Source: an uncultured Mesonia sp. (GTDB lineage: Bacteria; Bacteroidota; Bacteroidia; Flavobacteriales; Flavobacteriaceae). From it: DNA of 64,000 nucleotides. The stretch covers positions 248,001-312,000 of the forward strand of contig CANMOY010000003.1 of the NCBI GenBank assembly GCA_947499595.1, read 5' to 3'. The notes beneath the pieces are model-generated. The model was not told the DNA's origin and did no database searches. It was given only the letters and a program-made list of their open reading frames with translations. This document shows, piece after piece, positions 57,955-64,000 of the stretch; the stretch's first letter is position 1, and every line of letters begins with the position of its first letter. The position numbers were made by a program, and so were the translations under genes.

Positions 57955-58366
57955 CTTCTTTAAAATTAGGGTCGTTGTCGGTTAATTTATTTGGATCTTG
58001 GGGTTGGTCAAACCAATCATCAATATCACGACGGTCTTTTTTTGTGGGTCTTCCCGTCCCTTTTTTGCGATAATAATCCTTGCTATATTTTAGTAAATCT
58101 AACTTTTCTAAATTCTCTTTTGGTGTGATATCGGTGGCGTAGATCGAAACCAACTTAGCTCCAACACGTGAGGGGGGTAAATCGAGCACACGTAGTTTAT
58201 AATTAATTTGATTTTTGCGCACTTCAATTTCATCTCCAGGGTAAACTTCACGAGATGGTTTTAATGCATCGCCGTTTATTTTTACGTGGCCTTTTTTACA
58301 GGCTTGCGTAGCAATACTTCTTGTTTTAAAATACCGAACACACCACAAATACTTATCTACTCGCAT
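57935..58366 (-). CDS. hslR: S4-domain RNA-binding protein, Hsp15 family
   Basis: 143 residues. The S4 fold is at the N-terminus: MRVDKYLWCVRYFKTRSIA, HVKINGDALKPSREVYPGD. Hsp15 binds the 50S subunit with stalled peptidyl-tRNA and helps recycle it. The C-terminal ~50 residues are basic then acidic (GTGRPTKKDRRDIDDWFDQP), the usual tail of this group. A -7 box TATTTTTG lies ~25 bp upstream. Confidence 0.87.
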   Translation of the reverse strand: MRVDKYLWCVRYFKTRSIATQACKKGHVKINGDALKPSREVYPGDEIEVRKNQINYKLRVLDLPPSRVGAKLVSIYATDITPKENLEKLDLLKYSKDYYRKKGTGRPTKKDRRDIDDWFDQPQDPNKLTDNDPNFKEDENSHS

Positions 58367-58390
58367 AAATCTATTTTGTATTTAAAAACA

Positions 58391-58398
58391 AAAATAAA
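58391..58398 (-). promoter_or_regulatory. -7 box of the hslR operon
   Basis: Minus strand reads TATTTTTG, fitting TAnnTTTG, about 25 bp before the hslR ATG. The -33 box is not clear. Confidence 0.45.
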
Positions 58399-58432
58399 AG
58401 AAAATTGTATCTTGCAGGCTTAAAATTAAGAA

Positions 58433-59377
58433 ATGATGAAAGTAAAAAATTGGATCTACGGTCTGGGTGTTGCTTGCCTTTTAGTAATTGCAGCGTGTAG
58501 CCCCGATGATGACGGCGGCAGTAAGGTGAAATTGAGAGATTATGCAGAGGTTTACGAGGAAAATCGTGTGGAAATTGAAGAATACCTAAAAACGCATTAT
58601 TTTAAAGTGCGTACCGACATAAATAATCCAAGCCTTAAACAAATTGTTTTTGACACCATAGCGGGAGCTAATGCCGATAAGGTTTCTATATTCGACTCAC
58701 CAGAGTTAAAATCAAAAACCATTACAACCAATGATGTAAATTATACCTTGTATTATTTGCAAGTGCGAAAAGGAGCCGAAACGGCGTATCAACCTACTTT
58801 TGCCGATAACGCTATTGCAGGCTATGCTGGATATCGATTAAATGGTGATAATTTTGATGGTAGTGTAAATCCCGTCGAATTTACTTTGCCTACCTCTTTA
58901 AATGGAAGTGTGATTCGTGGTTTTATGTTGGGATTGATTGAGTTTAGAGGAGCTTCTGACTTTACCGAAAATAACGATGGTACCATTACCTATACCGATG
59001 ATTATGGGATTGGAGCTGTTTTTATTCCATCTGGTCTAGGGTATTATGCTACACCGCCTAGTGCTAGTATTCGTGCCTATGAGCCTATTATGTTTACCTT
59101 CCAACTTTATGCGGGAAAACAAATGGATCATGATAATGACGGAATTCCTTCTTATTTAGAAGATAAAAATAACAATATGTTTTTTGATGATGATAGTGAT
59201 GGCGATAGAATACCTGACTTCAATGACCCTGATGATGACAATGACGGAGTGCCTACTGCCGATGAAATAGAAGTAAACGATCTTAATGAAGACGGAATTA
59301 TTACTGCCGATGAAATTGATTTTATCGATACCGATAACGACGGCACACCAGATTATTTAGACCCTAAAGTTTTTTAG
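58433..59377 (+). CDS. FKBP-type isomerase lipoprotein with thrombospondin type 3 repeats
   Basis: 314 residues. Lipoprotein signal (LLVIAACSPDDDGG) with a surface-export-like acidic run. Residues ~120-240 follow the FKBP layout: AGYRLNGDNFDGSVNPVEF, GSVIRGFMLGLIEF, AVFIPSGLGYYATP, IMFTFQLY; several canonical active-site aromatics are changed, so activity is uncertain. The last ~75 residues are calcium-binding DxDxDGxxD repeats (DHDNDGIPSYLED, DSDGDRIPDFNDPDDDNDG, DTDNDGTPDYLDP). Likely exposed on the cell surface. Single gene ending at a clear terminator. Confidence 0.82.
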   Translation: MMKVKNWIYGLGVACLLVIAACSPDDDGGSKVKLRDYAEVYEENRVEIEEYLKTHYFKVRTDINNPSLKQIVFDTIAGANADKVSIFDSPELKSKTITTNDVNYTLYYLQVRKGAETAYQPTFADNAIAGYAGYRLNGDNFDGSVNPVEFTLPTSLNGSVIRGFMLGLIEFRGASDFTENNDGTITYTDDYGIGAVFIPSGLGYYATPPSASIRAYEPIMFTFQLYAGKQMDHDNDGIPSYLEDKNNNMFFDDDSDGDRIPDFNDPDDDNDGVPTADEIEVNDLNEDGIITADEIDFIDTDNDGTPDYLDPKVF

Positions 59378-59400
59378 GCTTAATGGAATGCCATTGAATT

Positions 59401-59442
59401 AAAACACCCACATTTATGTCTTTAAGTGAGGGTGTTTTTTTT
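59401..59442 (+). terminator. Terminator after the FKBP lipoprotein gene
   Basis: AAAACACCC / GGGTGTTTT stem with an inner CAC/GTG pairing, then a T-run of eight. Confidence 0.8.
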
Positions 59443-59507
59443 AGTGCTCGTCAAAACCAGTTAAGCAAAATATTTAGAGAAAACCTACGTTAAATACTAT
59501 AATTACT

Positions 59508-59515
59508 TACATTTG
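59508..59515 (+). promoter_or_regulatory. -7 box immediately before porQ
   Basis: TACATTTG is an exact -7 match only 5 bp before the ATG at 59521. Transcription starting ~6 bp downstream would begin at or next to the ATG, suggesting a leaderless or near-leaderless mRNA. No TTTG at the expected -33 position. Confidence 0.5.
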
Positions 59516-59520
59516 CGCCT

Positions 59521-60546
59521 ATGCAAAAATATGGGGTTATTTTGTTTTTAATACTGGGTTGGCGTCTTTCGGCTCAAATAGGAGGACAAGCAACATATCA
59601 GTTTTTAAACCTATCGGCATCACCCAAGCAAGCTGCTTTAGGAGGTAAAAATATTACAGGATATTCTTATGATCCTACAGATGCTTTATACAATCCCGCT
59701 GCGATTAATGCCGAAATGGATAACCAAATTTCTCTAAACTATATCAATTACCTGGCCGATGTAAATTATGGCTCAGCTTCTTATGCTTATTTATTCGATA
59801 GAAGAACCCAAGTTTTTCATACAGGAATACAATATATAAATTATGGAAGTTTCGATGGTTACGATGAGTTTGGGAATGCAACTGGTAGTTTTAGCGGTGG
59901 GGAAGCTGCCTTGTCTTTTGGCTATGCCTACAACCTGCCGAGAACAAATTTTTTCATAGGAGCCCATCTTAAATTAATTACTTCTAAACTAGAGCAATAC
60001 ACCTCGATGGGCGGAGCTATAGATCTGGGAATCACCTATTATGATGAAGATTTAAAACTGGTGATTGCCGGAGCATTACGAAATTTAGGCACGCAATTTA
60101 CAACCTACCATGAACTTCAAGAGTCTTTACCTACTGAATTTATAGTAGGTATTTCGCAAACCGCATCAAACATTCCCGTTCGTTGGCACATAACTTTTGA
60201 GAACCTTCAAGAATGGAATATAGCCTTTAGCAATTCTAACCGAAATGAAACCGATCTCAATGGTAATGTTACCAAGGATGATCCTAGTTTTTTTAATAAT
60301 GTATTACGGCATACCATTGTAGGTGCCGAATTTTTTCCTGAAAGCGGCTTTAACCTAAGACTAGGTTATAGTTTTCGTAGGGGAGAAGAATTACGAATTT
60401 TAGACCAAAGAGCTTTCGCCGGAATCAGCGCAGGCTTATCCATTAAATTTAATAAAATCAGACTCAGTTATACTTACGCACAGTTTAGCAGCGCTGCAAA
60501 TGCGAGTTTCTTTGGCTTAATTATCGATTTGCAAAATAGGTATTAA
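59521..60546 (+). CDS. porQ: Type IX secretion system protein PorQ
   Basis: 341 residues. Signal peptide MQKYGVILFLILGWRLSAQ, then the PorQ opening GGQATYQFLNLSASPKQAAL, GGKNITGYSYDPTDALYNPA. The rest is a beta-barrel like PorV. PorQ belongs to the attachment/shuttle complex of the type IX system that delivers C-terminal-domain cargo to the cell surface; cargo candidates are at 62477 and 63259. Followed at 33 bp by cmk, a neighbour arrangement often seen in Bacteroidota. Confidence 0.9.
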   Translation: MQKYGVILFLILGWRLSAQIGGQATYQFLNLSASPKQAALGGKNITGYSYDPTDALYNPAAINAEMDNQISLNYINYLADVNYGSASYAYLFDRRTQVFHTGIQYINYGSFDGYDEFGNATGSFSGGEAALSFGYAYNLPRTNFFIGAHLKLITSKLEQYTSMGGAIDLGITYYDEDLKLVIAGALRNLGTQFTTYHELQESLPTEFIVGISQTASNIPVRWHITFENLQEWNIAFSNSNRNETDLNGNVTKDDPSFFNNVLRHTIVGAEFFPESGFNLRLGYSFRRGEELRILDQRAFAGISAGLSIKFNKIRLSYTYAQFSSAANASFFGLIIDLQNRY

Positions 60547-60579
60547 CCTATACTTAGGTATTTGAAACTAGGTATCTAA

Positions 60580-61341
60580 ATGGGTCAAGCCGAATTTAAT
60601 TCAATTAAAAGAGCTAATTTTGCTTTGAAAAATAATATTGATTTGAAGAAGATTATCATTGCCATTGACGGGCATTCAAGCACAGGAAAAAGCACTATTG
60701 CAAAACAACTCGCAAAAGAATTAGAATATATTTATGTAGATACAGGTGCAATGTATAGGGCGGTAACCTATTACGCTATGAATAATGGATTTATAAGTGA
60801 AGAACATTTTGATAGTAAGGGTTTAATAGCGCAATTGAATGACATTCAGTTAAGTTTTGTCTTCAATGAGGATAAAGGCTATGGCGAAATTTACCTTAAC
60901 GGTAAGAATATAGAAGAAGCTATAAGAACTTTAAGGGTTTCCAATTTTGTGAGTGCGGTTGCGGCTGTTCCCGAGGTTAGAAAAATGCAAGTAAAGCAAC
61001 AACTCGAATTGGGAAAAAACAAAGGAATTGTAATGGATGGTCGTGATATTGGTACGGTGGTTTTTCCCGAAGCTGAACTTAAGATTTTTATGACCGCTTC
61101 CGCGGATACCCGTGCTAAAAGGCGCTATGATGAGTTGAAAGCTAAAGGTGAAAAAGCTCAGTTTGCCGAAGTATTAAAAAATATTCAAGAACGTGATTAT
61201 GTCGATAGTAATAGGGAAGACAGTCCGCTTAAACAAGCAGAAGATGCAGTTTTGATCGATAATAGTAATATGGATGAAAAAGAGCAGTTTGCCGTTGTAA
61301 AGCAAATGGCGCTTGACAAAATTAGGCAAGTAAACAGCTAA
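60580..61341 (+). CDS. cmk: Cytidylate kinase
   Basis: Phosphorylates CMP and dCMP. P-loop IAIDGHSSTGKSTIAKQL, then YVDTGAMYRAVTYYA, MDGRDIGTVVFPEAELKIF and RRYDEL with the NRxDSPLKQAEDA segment. From the ATG at 60580 there is a ~22-residue extension before the first strand; a TTG at 60643 would give the usual ~232 residues. I keep the ATG but the shorter form is plausible. Ends at a strong terminator. Confidence 0.93.
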   Translation: MGQAEFNSIKRANFALKNNIDLKKIIIAIDGHSSTGKSTIAKQLAKELEYIYVDTGAMYRAVTYYAMNNGFISEEHFDSKGLIAQLNDIQLSFVFNEDKGYGEIYLNGKNIEEAIRTLRVSNFVSAVAAVPEVRKMQVKQQLELGKNKGIVMDGRDIGTVVFPEAELKIFMTASADTRAKRRYDELKAKGEKAQFAEVLKNIQERDYVDSNREDSPLKQAEDAVLIDNSNMDEKEQFAVVKQMALDKIRQVNS

Positions 61342-61355
61342 ATTCTAAAAAATAA

Positions 61356-61391
61356 AAAAATCCGCTTCGAACAAAAAGCGGATTTTTTTTT
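61356..61391 (+). terminator. Bidirectional terminator between cmk and the Omp28-like gene
   Basis: AAATCCGCTT / AAGCGGATTT stem, 8-nt loop, T-run of nine and an A-run on the other side. It can serve both convergent genes. Confidence 0.88.
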
Positions 61392-61414
61392 GAAACATTT
61401 TATAAGTTGTGTGG

Positions 61415-62464
61415 CTAGATCTGTTCAAAGTCTTGATCTTCTCCTAAATTTGCTTTACGTACATTAATGGCTTTTCCATTTTCATCAATTACAAATGCTA
61501 CCACTTCAATATTTTGAGAATTTTCCACGTTGCTTGGTACAGCTATTTCGTAATTAACGGTATACACATCATTGATGAATTCTTCCTTAGGAATGCTGTC
61601 TCCTAATAAATCGGTTAAACAGCTTCTCAAAATATGGTTGTGTTCAAAATCTGGAACAGGATTTACGCCGTTATAATAAGTGGTGTAATTTTTCTGTTCA
61701 TAAATCAAACCATTTTCCAAAACATAAACAACGAGTTTTAAATCTCCAAAATTTTTGGCTTTTTTTACATTCACTGCAATATTTAGCTGATTATTTGCTA
61801 AACTATTGGTGATGGCTAATCCTAATTTGGGGTTTTCTCCTTGAGTTAAATCAAGAACTTGATTTACATATTCGGTTTCTGGGTTTTTCCACAAAATGGT
61901 ACGATTTAAAAATCCTTTAGGGTATCCTGGTGTATTTAATAAGTTTTCTAAAACACTGGCATCATAATTAAAAGGATCATAAGTAGCGCTATTCGGATTT
62001 GAGCTATCTCTGTGAATGGCCACTGCTACGGCATTGTCTGTACTCGTGAAAACTTGTTCAATTGCCTTGGCTACACGTGTGCAATATCCGCACCAAGTAC
62101 CTGTGTAGTCTTCGATAAGTACACGCTTTTTAAAGTTGATTTCGCTACCATCGTGGTAATTAAAAACAACTTCATTGGACTTTAAGTTGTCATAAGTGGC
62201 ATAGGCTCTATATTCACCGGTTTCATTTGATGTAAATGTGTCGCCTTGAATGGCTTCACCATTAACATAAATAGTAGTGAGCGCTGTGATTTCTTCTCCT
62301 CCTTTAGTGGCCGTAAAAACAATGCTATTGTCTATTAAACTCGAGACATTATTGGTGCTTAGCAAAATAGGGTCCTCAGAAGGTAAAATGGTATATTCTT
62401 CCTTACACCCTGTAAAACTAAGGCTAATTAAAAAACCAAGGATGAGTATTTTAAAATGATTCAT
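61415..62464 (-). CDS. Omp28-like lipoprotein with thioredoxin-type CxxC
   Basis: 349 residues from the ATG at 62464 (a TTG at 62476 is in frame but less likely). Lipoprotein signal ILILGFLISLSFTGCKEEY, with Lys-Glu-Glu after the Cys as a possible surface-export signal. An Ig-like segment (~30-105) is followed by the Omp28 core: VLIEDYTGTWCGYCTRVAKA with Cys-Gly-Tyr-Cys, then VAVAIHRDSSNPNSA and TPGYPKGFLNR with the cis-Pro. A thioredoxin-fold surface protein. It lies 12 bp after the sorting-domain gene. Confidence 0.83.
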   Translation of the reverse strand: MNHFKILILGFLISLSFTGCKEEYTILPSEDPILLSTNNVSSLIDNSIVFTATKGGEEITALTTIYVNGEAIQGDTFTSNETGEYRAYATYDNLKSNEVVFNYHDGSEINFKKRVLIEDYTGTWCGYCTRVAKAIEQVFTSTDNAVAVAIHRDSSNPNSATYDPFNYDASVLENLLNTPGYPKGFLNRTILWKNPETEYVNQVLDLTQGENPKLGLAITNSLANNQLNIAVNVKKAKNFGDLKLVVYVLENGLIYEQKNYTTYYNGVNPVPDFEHNHILRSCLTDLLGDSIPKEEFINDVYTVNYEIAVPSNVENSQNIEVVAFVIDENGKAINVRKANLGEDQDFEQI

Positions 62465-62476
62465 TTTAATAATCAA

Positions 62477-63208
62477 TTATTTTTTTACCACCTTTAAGGT
62501 AGCTTTTTGATTTTTGGTTTCAAAACCTAAAAGGTAAACTCCGCTTTTTAAATCACCTAAAAATAAAGTGTTTTGTCCGGCTTGATAGTTTTGAAATACT
62601 ATTCTTTTTCCCGTTAAATCATATAGGCTAACTTTTCCTATTTCTTGGGCATGAAAGTTAATTTCTTGCTTAAAAGTAGAGGCCATTAGGTTAACTCCCA
62701 TATCTTTTAAGTTGTAATTTTTTGTATTTAAAGAAGAATCATAAGTATAGGTAAAGGAAAGGATGTCTCCGATTTCGTTATCGTTAGCATCTACCTCAAA
62801 AAATCTAAAACCATAAACTACAGGTTGGTTAGGATCAGTTCCTGGATTAGAATTAAAGAAATGGTCAAAATCATTGTTAGATGCCCCTGGTGCTAGTGTT
62901 AATGCTCCGTTTTGCGGATAGGTAGCTCCTGCTGTAATTGTGTTAAAACAGGTGTCACCAAGACAAAATTGAAGATTGGTTCCATCTGAGTTTGTCACTT
63001 GAGTAACCTCGGCCATTATGTTTACCGTATTGCTGCCGTTATTGGTTATTTTTAATTGTATCTCCGCATTTTTTTGACCCAAGGTAGAAAATGAAAAATT
63101 ATCTCCGTCTACAATGGTGATTCCTTGTGCAGGGTCGGTGATTGTAATTTGCGCCATAGCGGTTAAGCTGGCCAAAAATAAGGTAAAAAGTAGGGTAATT
63201 TTTTTCAT
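62477..63208 (-). CDS. Secreted protein with type IX sorting domain
   Basis: 243 residues. Signal peptide MKKITLLFTLFLASLTAMAQ. Middle part is an Ig-like beta domain (DFSFSTLGQKNAEIQLKITN-type strands), with a disulphide pair likely between the two Cys in FCLGDTCF. The C-terminal ~75 residues are a type A sorting domain: VSLYDLTGKRIVFQN, SGVYLLGFETKNQKATLKVVKK-type ending (KxVKK). Cargo of the PorQ/PorV system. Probably acts with the Omp28-like lipoprotein encoded next to it. Confidence 0.85.
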   Translation of the reverse strand: MKKITLLFTLFLASLTAMAQITITDPAQGITIVDGDNFSFSTLGQKNAEIQLKITNNGSNTVNIMAEVTQVTNSDGTNLQFCLGDTCFNTITAGATYPQNGALTLAPGASNNDFDHFFNSNPGTDPNQPVVYGFRFFEVDANDNEIGDILSFTYTYDSSLNTKNYNLKDMGVNLMASTFKQEINFHAQEIGKVSLYDLTGKRIVFQNYQAGQNTLFLGDLKSGVYLLGFETKNQKATLKVVKK

Positions 63209-63222
63209 AGTTTGTTTTTTTT

Positions 63223-63248
63223 AGGCACCTAGAAAAACGCTAGGTGCC
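63223..63248 (-). terminator. Perfect 9-bp hairpin between two secreted-protein genes
   Basis: GGCACCTAG (63224-63232) and CTAGGTGCC (63240-63248), 7-nt loop, in the 50-bp gap on the minus strand. No T-run after it in that direction, so it may be a stabilising or partial terminator structure that lowers downstream expression rather than stopping it. Confidence 0.5.
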
Positions 63249-63258
63249 GTTAAATCTA

Positions 63259-64000
63259 TTATTTCTTTATTAATTTGGTGGTGTAAGTTACGGTTTTACT
63301 TGCTAGGTTTACAAAATAAACACCGTTTTCTAAATGCCCGATACCAATCGCTTGCTCTTTTGTCACTTCTTTAGCGCTATGTACCAGCTTACCAGTAATA
63401 TCAAATATTTCGATGTTAAAATTGTCTAGGTTATTTACAAAAATAGCATCTTGAGCAGGATTAGGATAAACCGAAATTACAGAAGTATCATGATCGGCTG
63501 CACCTAAGGTGGTGTTTGTTCTAAAGGCTCCTTCAAGCACTAATTCAGATCCAAAATTCCCTACATCCTTGTTGTAAATAATGTTTCCTTGAGACTTGAT
63601 GGCTATACCAGGTTGAATAGAATTGGTATAAGACCAACCATCACCATAAGAATCTTTTAGTTTAATCGTATAGCACTCTGAAGCTGGTAAAACGTGAGTC
63701 GTACTAATAGTAGTCATTGCATTTGGTCCACCTCCATTTTGAGATCCAGTATAATTACCTCCTGAGGCCACTACGGCACCGGTGCTGTCTAGTATTTCCC
63801 AACTAGCTTCGGTAGGATAATTATCCGTTCTAATATCAACAGTAATATTTCTTGAACCCTCTTGCGCTTCATCAAAGTTTATTTGTCCAGAGTTGTTGGT
63901 ATTATCATCGTCATTAGGTATGTTTATGTCAATAGTATTAGAAGCTTGTGGCGTAAAATTGATTACTGGTAAATCAACAACTTCAGTTTCTCCAATAGCT
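63259..64000 (-). CDS. Large secreted protein with type IX sorting domain, 5' end outside window
   Basis: The frame is open from 63259 to the window edge; a GTG at 63771 is only internal. The visible part has a glycine-rich beta region (SWEILDSTGAVVASGGNY, CYTIKLKDSYGDGWSY), typical of flavobacterial adhesion-like or Omp28-linked proteins, and a type A sorting domain at the end (ISVYPNPAQDAIFVNNL, ending in TTKLIKK). The upstream part includes VVDLPVINFTPQASNTI and an acidic DDDNTNN linker. Likely cell-surface product of the type IX system. Confidence 0.85.
   Translation of the reverse strand, partial: AIGETEVVDLPVINFTPQASNTIDINIPNDDDNTNNSGQINFDEAQEGSRNITVDIRTDNYPTEASWEILDSTGAVVASGGNYTGSQNGGGPNAMTTISTTHVLPASECYTIKLKDSYGDGWSYTNSIQPGIAIKSQGNIIYNKDVGNFGSELVLEGAFRTNTTLGAADHDTSVISVYPNPAQDAIFVNNLDNFNIEIFDITGKLVHSAKEVTKEQAIGIGHLENGVYFVNLASKTVTYTTKLIKK

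Overview
The window comes from a member of the Bacteroidota, most likely a marine-type flavobacterium. The evidence is direct: promoters of the form TTTG-N19-TAnnTTTG, PorQ and C-terminal sorting domains of the type IX secretion system, lipoproteins with acidic surface-export signals after the lipobox cysteine (CSSDDD, CSPDDD, CKEE), a TonB receptor with an N-terminal carboxypeptidase-regulatory domain, Omp28-like proteins and a short CarB.

Bases 1-20324 are a surface polysaccharide cluster, all on the + strand. It holds a UDP-glucuronate 4-epimerase (cut by the left edge), six GT4 glycosyltransferases, one GT2, one GT61-like and one GT47/exostosin-like transferase, a Wzy/O-antigen-ligase-type membrane protein, three asparagine-synthase-fold proteins (only one with a glutaminase domain) and, last, the polyprenyl-phosphate sugar transferase that would start the repeat unit. 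Many genes overlap by ATGA or TAATG. Two genes (3854-5017 and 10276-11886) are visibly richer in A+T and look imported. No Wzx flippase or chain-length regulator is inside the window.

The cluster is interrupted at 13.2-14.3 kb and bounded at 20.3-23.0 kb by non-coding blocks built from a mosaic of repeats. The main repeat (here called A, about 175 bp, four full and two half copies... plus one further full copy distal to the second block, giving five full copies in all when 13301, 13804, 13997, 20427 and 22764 are counted) can fold into a closing stem with three hairpin arms. Repeats B and C are joined to it in recurring order. A ParD/ParE toxin-antitoxin pair lies inside the second block.

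From 23 kb to 43.8 kb the genes are housekeeping or envelope functions: an oligopeptide-binding lipoprotein, MtaB, an alpha/beta hydrolase, a lytic transglycosylase, cardiolipin synthase, two small secreted or membrane proteins, rpmH (too short for usual ORF cut-offs), carB, an operon of three parvulin-type peptidyl-prolyl isomerases plus a MoxR ATPase, aconitase and a TlpA-like thioredoxin.

Bases 43784-48612 (- strand) are a complete zeaxanthin-type carotenoid operon, carH-crtI-crtB-crtZ-crtY, headed by a MerR/cobalamin-binding photoreceptor-like repressor that keeps the CarH Wx9EH and axial-His signatures. Divergent from it is a + strand operon of a TonB receptor, a DUF4876-like lipoprotein, a DUF6850-like beta-barrel protein and a di-haem peroxidase, which may form one metal- or haem-related surface system. 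The right end carries a small Cys-rich protein, a tRNA operon (Lys, Lys, Leu), aroK, a PyrR-like phosphoribosyltransferase, hslR, an FKBP/thrombospondin-type-3 lipoprotein, porQ, cmk, and three secreted or lipoprotein genes, the last cut by the right edge.
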